From Paenibacillus alkalitolerans (GTDB taxonomy: Bacteria > Bacillota > Bacilli > Paenibacillales > YIM-B00363), in NCBI RefSeq assembly GCF_016482785.1, contig NZ_JAEMXM010000007.1:124001-188000 (forward strand): a stretch of DNA of 64,000 nt. Reading direction: 5' to 3'. The notes below the pieces were generated by a model. It searched no databases, was not told the DNA's origin, and saw nothing but the letters and a program-made list of their open reading frames with translations. This document shows, piece after piece, positions 35,146 through 46,100 of the stretch. Each line of letters starts with the position of its first letter. Within the stretch, counting starts at the first letter, position 1. The position numbers and the translations under genes are program-made.

Positions 35146-35177
35146 CAAAAACGCCGCTCAATCCGCAAACAGCGGAT
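35146..35177. terminator. bidirectional terminator between vanW-like gene and glycan cluster
   Basis: ACGCCG (35151-35156) pairs with CGGCGT (35172-35177), with ATCCGC/GCGGAT inside. TTTTT follows directly on the minus strand and a T run lies 11 bases away on the plus strand. Confidence 0.85.
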
Positions 35178-35214
35178 CGAACGGCGTGTGCTTCTCGCTT
35201 TTTTAATAACTACA

Positions 35215-37407
35215 TCACCACTCCAAAACCACTTCAACTCCTTCGGGGGTTCCCGGGTACCGGACCAGCAACGTTCCTGACTCCGGATCGCGGCTTACTA
35301 CTGCCTCCTGGCCTCCGGCCGTAACCATATGCGGTTCGACTGCGACGCGAATCCGCGTGCTGACGGTCATTTCGGAAGGCGATTCCGAGACGAAGAAGTA
35401 GCGGTCCGCTTCCCGCTTCTCTTCGCGAATCCGTGAGGAGCTGACGAGAACCGAAGGAACGCTGCCGGCTATCTTCTTCGCATAACTCAGGTCATAAAGC
35501 AGGCTGTCGTCCCCCGGCTCCAGCTCCACCGAACGCTTCACAGGAAGATCGGCTTCGAACAAATCGACGAATTCCCCGCGCAGCGCAACCGGCTCCCGGT
35601 TCTCCGTCTCGTCAAGCACATGGGTGATCAAGTAGGGTCCGCGCTTGATCTGAAGAAGTCCGCTCTCTTTGTAGGCGTCCGCTTCTCCGCGGATTTCGAG
35701 CGCCCGGCGGACGCTGTCGCGCACCTGCTTATCGCCCGCAATGGAACGGGACAACGCAGCCGGATTCTCTCGGAAAAACAGCACGCTTCCTTCACCGACC
35801 GCATGTTCCCCCTCCTCCGGATTGCGCCCGAGCCCCATCGATTCGAAGAGGTGCTCCTCGGGCCGCTCGTACACCCTTCCCCCGGCGGAGTTCCACCACT
35901 CGCGAACGGAATGAAACGGATCCGCGCCGTCCCCGAAATAGATCAGCACGCCTCCTTCCCTCACCCATTGGCCGATGGCCTGGTGAATGCCGGGATGCTC
36001 CGGCTTCATAAATTCATAGCTGAGCAGCAGCACCCGATAACCTTCCAAATAACCCGGGAACGTCAGGATATTATCCAGCTGCACCGGGCGGAGAGGGATG
36101 CCGCTTTTCACGAGAGGCAGCGCCAAACCGTAAAAAGCCGACCAATCGAGCAGCTCCCGCTGCTCCGAAGTCAACATATCGGTGGCCGTCGTACCGTCGT
36201 ATTTGAACGCAGCGCCTTCGCCAGCCTGTTGACACGCATCCGGAATGACGTCGCCTCTCTGATACATCGCCGAGTTGGCCAGACAAAGGCCGATCCCCGT
36301 TGTATACGTCCCGCCGTCCTCTTCATCATAATTGTGCATATCGCGCAGCACGTTCATCACGGTCAGCAGCACGGTGGCGTAATCGCCCGGGATCGTCTCC
36401 TTCCCTAATGCGTCCTCCTTCGGATAGCTCCCTTCGAATACCCGGCGCGGCCACGGACAAACCTCGTACTGCTCGACGCCGGGATGCAGCAAGGAAGCGA
36501 CGACGGTCGACTTGTAATTTTTCCGGTAATCGCTCCAGGTGTAGCGGGGATTATCCTCGATCGGATCGTGCAGAAACCACATTTCCCGCCCCGTGCCGCG
36601 CGTCAGCTCCTGCATAATCCCGTATTCCAGATAAGCGGTCTCGAACGTCCGCTCGCGGCCAACGCCTTTATAGACGTTAGGGGTGCGCGCCGTCCCCGTC
36701 CATATTTGGGCGATAAAGCCGTCGCACGCCGGCATGGAGACGAGTAGCGCCTCGGGGCTGACGATTCGCCACTGCGTATAGTTAATGAGACTGTGCGTCG
36801 GAACGTAGAATCGCACCGTTCTGCCGTAGGTAACGAGCGAATATTCTTTCATTTGGCTGCAAAGCCGGTCCAGAGCCCGATAATACATCGCCGCCTTCAG
36901 CTTGGATGCCCGGTATTGGGCGTCGGGCGAAGCGTGCGGAGGAATCCATTCCTCGCCGTAATAATTAAGCCATTCCCGCTTGAACGCCTCCGCATATCCC
37001 GCCGACGCCCAAAACTCCGGCTCCTCCAGATGGATCGCTTCCACGCCGCAATCGATCGCCCGCTTGATATACGTCGCCAAATATTCGGTGAACGAAATCG
37101 TCGGCACCATATACGGCACGTCTTTCCCGTGAAGCAAATGCTTGCCCTTCCGGTCGGTCTGAGCTTCGTCCCAATGATCGCGACCGTCGAACCGGCCATA
37201 CAAATAATCCTGATATTGCCCCCATGACACGCCCGTCATCAGATGGATCGTATATCCCGCCTTCTTCCAACCCTCGATCCTTTCCGGCAAATCGTTCGAA
37301 ATACCGTATACCATGACGAAATCCGTCCGCAAATCGTACTTCGGCCCATATGGGCGCGACTCTTGAAAACCGGTCCATTCCGCTCCTTTTTTTGCGATCC
37401 GGCTCAT
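35215..37407 (-). CDS. unrecognised 730-aa protein, glycoside hydrolase-like, last gene of the glycan cluster
   Basis: No family is recognised with confidence. There is no signal peptide, so it is cytoplasmic. The N-terminal 300 residues read like a (beta/alpha)8 barrel (DFVMVYGISNDLPERIEGW, then AIDCGVEAIHLEEPEFWAS, then MPACDGFIAQIWTG). The paired Glu-Glu after a strand recalls clan GH-A acids. The middle (about 445-560) resembles the Rossmann-like domain of GH42/GH14-type enzymes (LLLSYEFMKPEHPGIHQAI, REGGVLIYFGDG). The C-terminal 150 residues are beta-rich. ATGA overlap with the DUF4965 gene shows translational coupling. A role in trimming the oligosaccharide imported by this cluster is inferred. 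Confidence 0.7.
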   Translation of the reverse strand: MSRIAKKGAEWTGFQESRPYGPKYDLRTDFVMVYGISNDLPERIEGWKKAGYTIHLMTGVSWGQYQDYLYGRFDGRDHWDEAQTDRKGKHLLHGKDVPYMVPTISFTEYLATYIKRAIDCGVEAIHLEEPEFWASAGYAEAFKREWLNYYGEEWIPPHASPDAQYRASKLKAAMYYRALDRLCSQMKEYSLVTYGRTVRFYVPTHSLINYTQWRIVSPEALLVSMPACDGFIAQIWTGTARTPNVYKGVGRERTFETAYLEYGIMQELTRGTGREMWFLHDPIEDNPRYTWSDYRKNYKSTVVASLLHPGVEQYEVCPWPRRVFEGSYPKEDALGKETIPGDYATVLLTVMNVLRDMHNYDEEDGGTYTTGIGLCLANSAMYQRGDVIPDACQQAGEGAAFKYDGTTATDMLTSEQRELLDWSAFYGLALPLVKSGIPLRPVQLDNILTFPGYLEGYRVLLLSYEFMKPEHPGIHQAIGQWVREGGVLIYFGDGADPFHSVREWWNSAGGRVYERPEEHLFESMGLGRNPEEGEHAVGEGSVLFFRENPAALSRSIAGDKQVRDSVRRALEIRGEADAYKESGLLQIKRGPYLITHVLDETENREPVALRGEFVDLFEADLPVKRSVELEPGDDSLLYDLSYAKKIAGSVPSVLVSSSRIREEKREADRYFFVSESPSEMTVSTRIRVAVEPHMVTAGGQEAVVSRDPESGTLLVRYPGTPEGVEVVLEW

Positions 37408-39428
37408 TGCTCGAAGCCCCCTTCGGCGAAATGATCCAACAATCGGATGAAAATGCCACCGACAACCGACCGGTTCTGAAAGCCCACCTGCTTGGCGGTA
37501 ACCGTGTCATACCAATCCGTGAAAGGGACCCTGCTCTCGGTTTCGTTCAAGAAATCCCACAAAGGAGCGATCAATCTTTCAAAATGTTCCTTCGACCTCG
37601 CCATAGAGGCGCACCAAACGAGCCAATCCGATTTCGTATACGTTTTTCTGCTGTCCAGAGGCGTCCCATACTTGTTTTGCTTCAATATATAATAAGGAAT
37701 TTCTGTCTCGACAATCTGCTCGGGGAACAACTGTAATCCGAATAAGCGGTCCCAAACCAAGTTATACTTTTGGCTCCAAGTTTCTGCCGGCCCGTCGAAC
37801 GTAAGCTTGTAATGATCGCCGGCATCGGCCATGTCCGCCCATTTCGAGGCCATCTCTTTCGCTGCGCGAACGAACTTGTCGCCTTCCGGTTTGCCCAGCT
37901 TACGGCACATCATGGAATAAGCGCCGATGCCGAGGATCGCTTTTATGGACAGATTGGCGTTATGCGCCAGATGACCGGCAAAATCATCCGTGCACAGCTG
38001 GTTTTCCGGATCAAGCCCGTTTTCGAGCAAATAGTTCGCCCACCGTGTCAAATGGTCCCAATGCTCTGTAGCAAAGTTCGTATCATTTCCATAGAGACAA
38101 ACGGCCGCAGCCATGATCAGCATGTTGCCGCATTCCTCGATCGGCATCTGGTATTCGAGTTTATTTTCGCCGTAAACCTGCCCGTTGGCTTTCGGGTAAC
38201 ATCCCACGTCGTGAGGAGCGAAGTCGAACTTCCAGTCCCCGCTGCCTGCGTACTTGAATATCGGCCGCATCATGCCTTTGACAAGCTCCGGATTATAGCG
38301 CAAATATAGCGGAATCGACGGATAGCTGACATCAACCGTGCCGATGCAGCCGTTGCTGAAGTTTTCTTTCGAGAAAAACAGGATTTCCCCGTTTTCGTCC
38401 GTAACCAGCTTATGGGCTGCGATCGACTGCCGGTAAGCAAGCGCCAATAAATCCTTATACTTCTCCCCGCCTGCCCGTTCGCCTTCAACGATGAGCTGAA
38501 CATCGAACCGTTCACATTTTCGCCGGATTTCTTCATATTGTGCCTCGGCTGACGAAAGCATCTCCTCGAACGTCGTCCCGTTCCTTCTCCAATACGCATC
38601 TAGAGGGTTTCCAAAATATTCGATGGAATGGATGTCGTCGTATGCCAAGATCGCATAATGCGAAGAAGGATTTTCGTCCACCTTCCCGAAATCAATTGCC
38701 GCAGCCATGACCGGGGTATTCTCGGCAGCCGGCCTCGGCTGATGTTCATCGTCGTAGGGCGGCAGCACCCCGGTTTCCAAGAACTGATTTCTCACGCCGT
38801 AAGAATGAATAACCGTCTGAAGTCCCCTTGTTTGCGGCACGGCCACATAACAATACCCCCAATCTATTCGGGTATCGTCTCCGGCACGCCCCAACACCGG
38901 CTGTTCCAATGTGCCCATGCGCATTGCCGTCAAACGGCTACCTATCGTTTCACGCGACCAAACCACCTGCTGATCCGGCGTGTTCACGCACCAGTCCGCA
39001 GTCACATCGAAATAGATTTTTACATTGTGCGGCTTCCCGTCAATCGAACGCACCCGGAAGGTGATATAGGAAACGGGTCTCGACAAAATGTCCAAATCAT
39101 CCGGAAGGAGCGGCGTCATAAAGTCGACTTCAAGCTCGATCCCGCCTCTTTCAAATTTGTACTTGGTGATCAAAGGATCGACTTGCAAGGCCGTTTGCTC
39201 CATTGCGGCCGGCTCCTGCTCCAACCCGGCGGCGGAACCGAAAAGCTCCGTTTTGCCCATAAATCTTGCGGGCTTGCCGTCGATCCGAATCAGGCCGGCC
39301 ATACTGTTGCGCTTGTTTGTCCAATGCACCGTATGATCGTCATAAAGCCGGTCCGCAGCCGACCACACGCTGAAATAGGGATCCGCCGTAACGAGCGGTA
39401 CCGACGGGGGACGAAAGGTTGGCTTCAC
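37404..39428 (-). CDS. DUF4965/DUF5127 glutaminase-A-like family protein
   Basis: A 674-residue protein matching the fungal and bacterial GtaA-like layout. The N-terminal beta-sandwich begins RPPSVPLVTADPYFSVWS. The DUF4965 region follows, then a C-terminal (alpha/alpha)6-type domain (CIGTVDVSYPSIPLYLRYNP, HDVGCYPKANGQ, MPIEECGNMLIMAAA, DDFAGHLAHNANLSIKAILG). Family members are called glutaminases from one fungal enzyme, but in bacteria they sit in glycan loci and are probably glycosidases. No signal peptide is present, so it acts in the cytoplasm. The start is GTG 39428 after AGGAGGTG. It overlaps the next gene by 4 bp. Confidence 0.82.
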   Translation of the reverse strand: MKPTFRPPSVPLVTADPYFSVWSAADRLYDDHTVHWTNKRNSMAGLIRIDGKPARFMGKTELFGSAAGLEQEPAAMEQTALQVDPLITKYKFERGGIELEVDFMTPLLPDDLDILSRPVSYITFRVRSIDGKPHNVKIYFDVTADWCVNTPDQQVVWSRETIGSRLTAMRMGTLEQPVLGRAGDDTRIDWGYCYVAVPQTRGLQTVIHSYGVRNQFLETGVLPPYDDEHQPRPAAENTPVMAAAIDFGKVDENPSSHYAILAYDDIHSIEYFGNPLDAYWRRNGTTFEEMLSSAEAQYEEIRRKCERFDVQLIVEGERAGGEKYKDLLALAYRQSIAAHKLVTDENGEILFFSKENFSNGCIGTVDVSYPSIPLYLRYNPELVKGMMRPIFKYAGSGDWKFDFAPHDVGCYPKANGQVYGENKLEYQMPIEECGNMLIMAAAVCLYGNDTNFATEHWDHLTRWANYLLENGLDPENQLCTDDFAGHLAHNANLSIKAILGIGAYSMMCRKLGKPEGDKFVRAAKEMASKWADMADAGDHYKLTFDGPAETWSQKYNLVWDRLFGLQLFPEQIVETEIPYYILKQNKYGTPLDSRKTYTKSDWLVWCASMARSKEHFERLIAPLWDFLNETESRVPFTDWYDTVTAKQVGFQNRSVVGGIFIRLLDHFAEGGFEQ

Positions 39429-39488
39429 TTGAATACACCTCCTGAACGAAGGGAGAGCGCAGCCGCTCCCCCCTCTGTTGAAATGTTC

Positions 39489-41165
39489 CTAAAAACCTAT
39501 ATCATCTCTTTCTGCAGCTTTTTGGGCCACAAATTCCGCCATTTCTTCCACGCCGGCAGCCTTGAATTTCTCTTGGACATTATGAAGCATTTGTAGAGCT
39601 TCTTCATCCGACGCCGCAAAAAATGCTTTCTTAAATTCCTCATCGAAATTCAAGCTGCTGGTTGCATTTCTAAATTCCTCGTATTTCGGCCACTCTCTTG
39701 CAAGGTAGCTGGCACTAACCTTGTCAATAATTTTGATAGGCATCTTTGCCGAGAAGCTTTCGTTCAGCTTATCCCACTCCGTCTTTTGATCTTCGGGCAT
39801 TGGCCAAGTGACTTTGTCGGAGAATGCACCAATGAACCTGCCTGGAAGGAAATTGAGCCCTGCGTCTCTTTTCAGATCCGGATTTTCATCGAATTGTTTT
39901 TTCACGTCAGGAATCCATTGAGGTACCCCGTTTTCCATGGTGTAGTGCGTCCCTTCGATCCCGAAATACGCAAGCAATCGGCCTTCCTCGCTGTTGACGT
40001 AATCAATGTACCGCAATGCCGCATCGGGATTTTTTATGTTAGCGCTTAAGAATAGGACAGGGAAACCGGAACGTCCGGGTTTTTCCACTTGCGTTCTAAT
40101 TTCTCCGCTCTTATTCTTCATCGGCCCCAATAATTCATATTGCATTTCCGGATTCGTCTTATAAAGCGTTTTTTGTAAATCACCTAACATAGGTTGGGCT
40201 CCGAATACGGCGAGCTTGCCCGTAGTAAGCTTTTCATTCGCTGTTGTACTCGTATTGCTGAAGGCTTCAAGATCAAACAAACCTTCCGATAATAGCTTTC
40301 TCATGTATAACAACCTGGCTTCATGGTCCTTGGATTGCGTCCAGTGGATCAGCTTTCCGTCTACCTCACGGAAGTCCGAAATATTGTAATCCGTCCACCC
40401 GGCAAGGAATTGGCCGTAATCCCATCCATTCCACATTGTTCCGGCCGGTATGACCGGCTTCCCGCCAATATCCTTGAAACCGCCGTCTCTAATCTTTACC
40501 AATAGATCATACAGCTCATCATGAGTATCAATATCCTCTGCTTTTACATTTAAAGCTTTCAGGATATCTCCCCTCGCATAGAGGCCGTAATTCCAATTAT
40601 GGATGCTCTCAATGGTTCCGTCTGGGGTCTCCGTAGGAATGAGATAAGATTTGCCTTCAAAATCGGGACTATTGAGATCAAACTCGGCAAAATCCTTCGC
40701 AATCCCGGTAGTCACGAGTCTTTTAATATTCGGGTATTTATCGAGATAAGGGGTTAAATCCAGAAGCTGTCCTTCCATAGCCGCCTTCTTGATGACTTGT
40801 CCTTCCCCTCCTGTAGTAGACCAGAAGGGTGCGTTAACGATATCCGGAACCGTACCGGAAGCAAAGATGGTGTTCAGTTTTTCTACTTCGCTTGTTGTGA
40901 TGGATTCCAGTTTTAACGTTACCCCGGTTTTTTCCCTAATTTTTTCGGCCACGGGATTATTCTCCTGGTCCTGCGGGAAACCGGCCCCGCCGCCGTTCCA
41001 AGCACTAAGAAAAGACACCGTTACCTGCTCAGGTTGATCCGAACCCGTTTCGCTTGGCTCCGTGTTGTTGCTCTCGCTCCCGCCCGACCCGTTGCATGCG
41101 GCTAAGGCTAGCAGCGGTATGGCAAGAGTCGTGCAAAGAAACCTTTTCATCTTGTTCTTGCTCAT
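39489..41165 (-). CDS. extracellular solute-binding lipoprotein of a sugar ABC transporter
   Basis: A 558-residue SBP of the large LplA/LipO-like group common in Paenibacillaceae. A signal peptide ends in lipobox ALAAC and is followed by a Gly/Ser/Asn/Glu linker. The type I/II SBP fold has VSFLSAWNGGGAGF near its start and Trp-rich ligand loops. The frame opens at 41201; ATG 41165 is chosen because AAAGGGG precedes it by eight bases and the signal peptide then has normal length. It delivers substrate to the two permeases upstream, presumably a mannose-containing oligosaccharide given the GH38 gene. Confidence 0.9.
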   Translation of the reverse strand: MSKNKMKRFLCTTLAIPLLALAACNGSGGSESNNTEPSETGSDQPEQVTVSFLSAWNGGGAGFPQDQENNPVAEKIREKTGVTLKLESITTSEVEKLNTIFASGTVPDIVNAPFWSTTGGEGQVIKKAAMEGQLLDLTPYLDKYPNIKRLVTTGIAKDFAEFDLNSPDFEGKSYLIPTETPDGTIESIHNWNYGLYARGDILKALNVKAEDIDTHDELYDLLVKIRDGGFKDIGGKPVIPAGTMWNGWDYGQFLAGWTDYNISDFREVDGKLIHWTQSKDHEARLLYMRKLLSEGLFDLEAFSNTSTTANEKLTTGKLAVFGAQPMLGDLQKTLYKTNPEMQYELLGPMKNKSGEIRTQVEKPGRSGFPVLFLSANIKNPDAALRYIDYVNSEEGRLLAYFGIEGTHYTMENGVPQWIPDVKKQFDENPDLKRDAGLNFLPGRFIGAFSDKVTWPMPEDQKTEWDKLNESFSAKMPIKIIDKVSASYLAREWPKYEEFRNATSSLNFDEEFKKAFFAASDEEALQMLHNVQEKFKAAGVEEMAEFVAQKAAERDDIGF

Positions 41166-41223
41166 TCTAGAAACCCCTTTCAAGTTCATTTTTTTATACA
41201 AAAGGCTTAGCCTTTTATACCAA

Positions 41224-42144
41224 CTACTCCTTAAGAGAACCTACCAATACGCCTTTTACAAAATATTTCTGAAGAAACGGATACACACAGATGATCGGGG
41301 TCGTAATAATAATGACGAAAGTCATCCTCAAGGCTTCCGGAGTCACTCCTCGCAGCTCCATCTGAGTCTCGGTCATGTTTTGAATAGCAGATCCGCTATT
41401 TCCCGACGACGACGTCATCGACTGGAAAGACGCTTCGCTGATCATCTTGTTAAGGAACGTAGCTGCAGGCTGGAGCTGCTCATTCTGTATGAAAAACTGC
41501 CCGGTAAACCAGTCGTTCCAAACTCCGACTCCGACAAACAAGGCAATGGTGGCAAGCACCGGCATCGAAAGAGGCAGCATGATTCTTGCAAATACCGACA
41601 ACTCGCTTGCTCCGTCTATTCGGGCCGATTCCGATAGAGCTTCGGGGATCCCGTCGAAGAAGGTTTTCATGATAATCGCATTGAAAAAGTTGTAAAGCGA
41701 CGGCAATACCAGCACCCAAAAAGTATCCAGGATATGCAATTGCCTGAACAAGATAAAGGTAGGAATAAGTCCCCCGCTAAACAAAGTGGTAAAGAAAAAG
41801 AAGAAGACGATATACTTCCTTCCGGGCAAACCTTTCCGTGAAAGCGCATAAGCTAATAAAGCCGTCAAAATTACGGAAAGTACCGTTACCACAAAGGTTC
41901 GGGAAATGGATATAAAAAACGAGTTTAGGATCAACGGGTGGGTAAATGCCTTAGCATAGTTTTCTAATGTGAATACTCTCGGAAAAAGATAGATACCGCC
42001 CTTCATAGCGTCATAGCCGTCATTGAAAGAAAGGGCTAGAAAATAGATAAAGGGATATAGTGCCGTAACGCAGAATAAAAGCAGCACCGAATAGTTAAGC
42101 GTCATATACATTTTATCTGCCGCCGACAGCCTTCTCGCTCCCAT
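41224..42144 (-). CDS. carbohydrate ABC transporter permease, LplC/YtcP type
   Basis: A 306-residue membrane protein with six predicted spans. The EAA coupling loop SESARIDGASELSVFARIML contacts the ATPase. The family ending VVGSLKE-like (LVGSLKE) is present. ATG 42144 follows GAGGAGGTG. It pairs with the permease encoded just upstream. No ATPase gene is in the cluster; a shared MsmX-type ATPase elsewhere is expected for this transporter class. Confidence 0.92.
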   Translation of the reverse strand: MGARRLSAADKMYMTLNYSVLLLFCVTALYPFIYFLALSFNDGYDAMKGGIYLFPRVFTLENYAKAFTHPLILNSFFISISRTFVVTVLSVILTALLAYALSRKGLPGRKYIVFFFFFTTLFSGGLIPTFILFRQLHILDTFWVLVLPSLYNFFNAIIMKTFFDGIPEALSESARIDGASELSVFARIMLPLSMPVLATIALFVGVGVWNDWFTGQFFIQNEQLQPAATFLNKMISEASFQSMTSSSGNSGSAIQNMTETQMELRGVTPEALRMTFVIIITTPIICVYPFLQKYFVKGVLVGSLKE

Positions 42145-42176
42145 ACGCGCACCTCCTCATGTTCATCGCTTGTCTT

Positions 42177-43127
42177 TTACCATAGCGATACGTCACTCAC
42201 ACGTTTGGATATATTGTTTACAGCAACAATGAGAAGCAGCGAGATCGCGGACTTAAATAAACCGATTGCCGTGGAATATGCAAGTTGCCCCTGCTGGAGG
42301 CCTGTTTTCAAAACATAAGTGTCCAATATTTCCGAGACGCTTAATGTTGACGGGGACTGCATCAGCCAGATTTGGTCAAAACCCGCGTTCAGTATTCCGC
42401 TGAGGGAGAATATAAGCAATATGCCTATCGTTGGAGTAAGGCATGGAAGCGTGATCTTAAATAGTTTGCTCCATCGGCCTGCTCCGTCGATTTCCGCGGC
42501 TTCATATAAGTGCGGATCGATATTGGTCAACGCGGCTAAATAAATGATCGATCCCCAGCCCACACCTTTCCAGATATCGGATATAACTACCAACGGATAA
42601 AATAATGACGGCATACCCATAAAGAATATAGGCTCCAGCCCCATTTGGTAACGAATGTCGTTGACAAGCCCTACGTTAGGGGAAAGAATTTTTTGAAGCA
42701 ACGTAACGACAACGACCCATGATACAAAGTGGGGAAGATAGGAAATGGTCTGAAACACTTTTTTTATTCTTTCGTGTAATACGCCATTCAGCATTAACGC
42801 CAAGATCAGCGGAGCCGGAAATCCGAAAATAAGTTTAAGGGCGCTAATGGACAGCGTATTGCGGAGTACATCATAAAAACTGGAATCGTTTAAAAACTGC
42901 TCGAAATATTTAAATCCTGCCCACGGACTCCCCAAAATCCCCAGATTATATTTGAAATCTTTGAACGCTATCAAAATGCCGTACATCGGATAGTAAGCAA
43001 AAATCAGAAACCATAGGATAGCTGGGAGCAAAAATAAATATATATGCCTGAAATACCATATTTTTGATAATTTTTTGTTCTTTTTCAATTGATCAAATCT
43101 AGGTATAACAGCTCCTTTTGCAATCAT
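42177..43127 (-). CDS. carbohydrate ABC transporter permease, LplB type
   Basis: A 316-residue membrane protein. The N-terminal charged segment and first helix (YLFLLPAILWFLIFAYYPMY) are typical of LplB-like permeases. The EAA loop is YEAAEIDGAGRWSKLFKITL. ATG 43127 follows AGGAGGTGG. It forms a heterodimer with the 41224-42144 permease. Confidence 0.92.
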   Translation of the reverse strand: MIAKGAVIPRFDQLKKNKKLSKIWYFRHIYLFLLPAILWFLIFAYYPMYGILIAFKDFKYNLGILGSPWAGFKYFEQFLNDSSFYDVLRNTLSISALKLIFGFPAPLILALMLNGVLHERIKKVFQTISYLPHFVSWVVVVTLLQKILSPNVGLVNDIRYQMGLEPIFFMGMPSLFYPLVVISDIWKGVGWGSIIYLAALTNIDPHLYEAAEIDGAGRWSKLFKITLPCLTPTIGILLIFSLSGILNAGFDQIWLMQSPSTLSVSEILDTYVLKTGLQQGQLAYSTAIGLFKSAISLLLIVAVNNISKRVSDVSLW

Positions 43128-43191
43128 TTTCCAACCACCTCCTGATTAAAATACAAAGCTTAAGCAGCACTTTTCGCTGAAACCTTATCAC

Positions 43192-46100
43192 TTAAAAGGC
43201 TGTCAATCTAAGAGTCTTAATTTCAAAAGGGGTAAAGGAAAGTGTAAGTGTCTGTTCGTTAATATCCAGTTGTTGCACGCGCTCTTCCATTAAATCGGCC
43301 AGCCATGCTTCAGACATCTGAAATCCTATGTACAGGTTCGTCTGGATCCGGGTTCCTGCCGTCTCGTAAAGTCTGATGACGACATCTTCGCCGTCCTCCG
43401 CACGTTTCACCGTTTCAATCATCACATTCGGATGGTCAAGCTTCAGAAACGAATGCGTACCGGTCAGCTTGCCCTCCGAACCGAGGTTATTCGCTTTTAC
43501 GGCCGTCCTCAGCGGAATATTCAATTCATATCCGCGCTTATAAACCTCCGCCTGAATATGGTCGCCTTTGTGCGGATAAAGCGAGTACGTGAATTCGTGC
43601 TCCGCCCGGTCCGCCTCCGGATCGGGGTAGGACGGGCTGCGAAGCAAATTCAGATCGAGCACGTTGTTTTCGGCGCGATGCCCGTATTTGCAATCGTTCA
43701 ACAAGGCGACGCCGTAATCCGGCTCCGACAAGTCGATCCAATGTTGGGCGCAAATTTCGTCCTTGGCGTAATCCCACATCGTATTGCGGTGGGTCGGCCG
43801 TTTCAGGTAACCGAATTGGATTTCGCAGCTTACGCTGTCCGAACGGACATCGACCGGGAACGAAGTGCGCAGCATTTTGTCCGATTCCTTCCAATCGACG
43901 TTCGTTACGAAATCGATCCGGCGGCTGCCTTGGGTCAGTACGACCTTCTGCGTCAGAAGGGACTGTCCGAACCGGTAACGCATCTTCAAGCCGGCCGTCG
44001 GTCCGTCGGCGAATTCGGTCATTTCGATAAGCTGAAGCGGCATTCCGCCGGTTTGCCGGTAATCGTGCCGGAAATCCCATGCGTCGCCCCGATCGTGGAA
44101 GACTCGCAGTTCGTTCGCTTTTTGCCCCTGCGGCACCACTTCCCGGCGGTATTCCTTGTCCCGGATCGAGACGATAGCGCCGTCTTCGGCGAACTTCACT
44201 GCCAGCAGATCGTTCTCCACAATGCGTCCGGCTGCCGAAGCCCTAAGCTCCGGAAAGGAATGAATCTCCGCTTCCGTCCCGATGGCCGGCGCCGTTTCGG
44301 CTTCCGCAGCCGGCTCTGCATTCGTCATTGCGCAGCCCATCGCCGGAACGCGAACGCGCAGCCAGCGTCCGTTCGCCTTCAGCCATTCTTCCCGCTCCCA
44401 AGGCAACGAGTTGAATGCGGCGACGGCTCTTTCATCCACGCCAGGTACGAACAGCCGACCGGCCACGGCTCCGTATGCTTCGGTAATCAACCGCTCTACT
44501 CGTTCAAGCAATTCAGCATACCTTTCCAGCGATTCATCGTAAACTCTCTTTATCGAAGAACCGGGCAAAATATCGTGGAACTGGTAAAGCAGCACTTCCT
44601 TCCATATTTCCTCCAGCTCTTCGGCGGGGTAACGGATCCCGGCAGCCATCTCCGCCATCACGGCCGCAAACTCAAGTTCGCGCAGCGCCTTCTCCAGTTT
44701 CCGGTTGTAGCGTTTGTTCCGGGCTTGGCTCGTCAGCGTTCCTTGGTGCTTCTCCAGATAAAGCTCTCCGCGCCAGGTTTGATATCGGCCGGCGCCTTCG
44801 CTGAGTTTGTCGAAGAATTTCGAAGACGGCTCCTGCACGACCGGACTTAAGCCGAGCAAGTTTTTCTCTCTCGAGAGCCTCTCCAGATGCTCTTCCCCCG
44901 GACCCCCGCCGCCGTCGCCGATACCGAACAGCATCAGGCAGTGCTCGGACACGTTTTTGTCCAAATAGTTTTGTTCCGCCTTTACGATCGACCGCGGCGC
45001 GGCCGGACTGTTGTATGTATCCTCCGGAGGCATGTGCGTCAATACCTTCGAGCCGTCGATTCCTTCCCACATGAACGTATGGTGAGGATGGCGGTTGTAT
45101 TCGCTCCAGGACAACTTCTGCGTCATCATGTGATCGACGCCGGATTTCTTTAAAATCTGGGGCAGGCTTGCGGTGTACCCAAATACGTCCGGCATCCACA
45201 ACGTTTTCATTTCCTGGCCGAATTCCTGCATAAAAAAACGCTTGCCGTAAAGAATTTGCCGAACCAACGATTCTCCGCCGGGCACATTCGTATCCGATTC
45301 GACCCACATCGCGCCTTGAGGCTCCCAGCGCCCTTCCCTAATGCGTTCCTTAACCCGCCCGTACAGCTTCGGATAACGCTTCTTCATCCAGTCGTAAAGC
45401 TGGGGCTGGCTCGCGCCGAATACATAGTCGGGGTAACGTTCCATCATCTTAAGCGCAGTCGAGAACGTTCTTGCACCCTTGCGGATCGTTTCCCGGATCG
45501 GCCACAGCCATGCCAGATCGATATGCGCATGACCGACGGCGCTGATCGTCAGCACAGGGTCTCCGCCCCGCTTCGTCAGCTGTTCGCCGAGGATGCCCCG
45601 CGCTTTCGCAACGCGTTCATCCGTCAGATCCGTCAAGAGTAAAGAAACGTCGTACAGCGCCTTAAAAATTCTATCCTTCCTCACCGATCCTGCCGGCAGC
45701 CGTTCCGCCGTTTCGAGCAGCACTTCCGCGTCGTAATACAGCTGCCGCGCATCTTCGCGGCAAACGGCAATCACCGCTTCTTTCAGCGTCCCGCTCCGGT
45801 AACGCCCGAACAGGTCGTTGCAGCCGGCGTCGCCCCACAAATCGATCGTCTCTTCGCCTGTCGACGCTTCGCTGACGTCCACGACCCGTTTGCCCGGAAG
45901 GCCGAGCGAGAGGTCGAATTCGGAATTGACGTTCGTTAACCCTTGCGAGGGCGAACCTTCGTCGTCTACGAGGCACAATTCACCGTTCACGTCTATGAGC
46001 AGCACGACTTTGGCGCCTTTCGCGGTTTCCGGCACCCGGCCGGTGAAGCGAAACCATGCGCAGTCCCACAAATTGCCCCATTTGTCTCCAGGTGTAAGCT

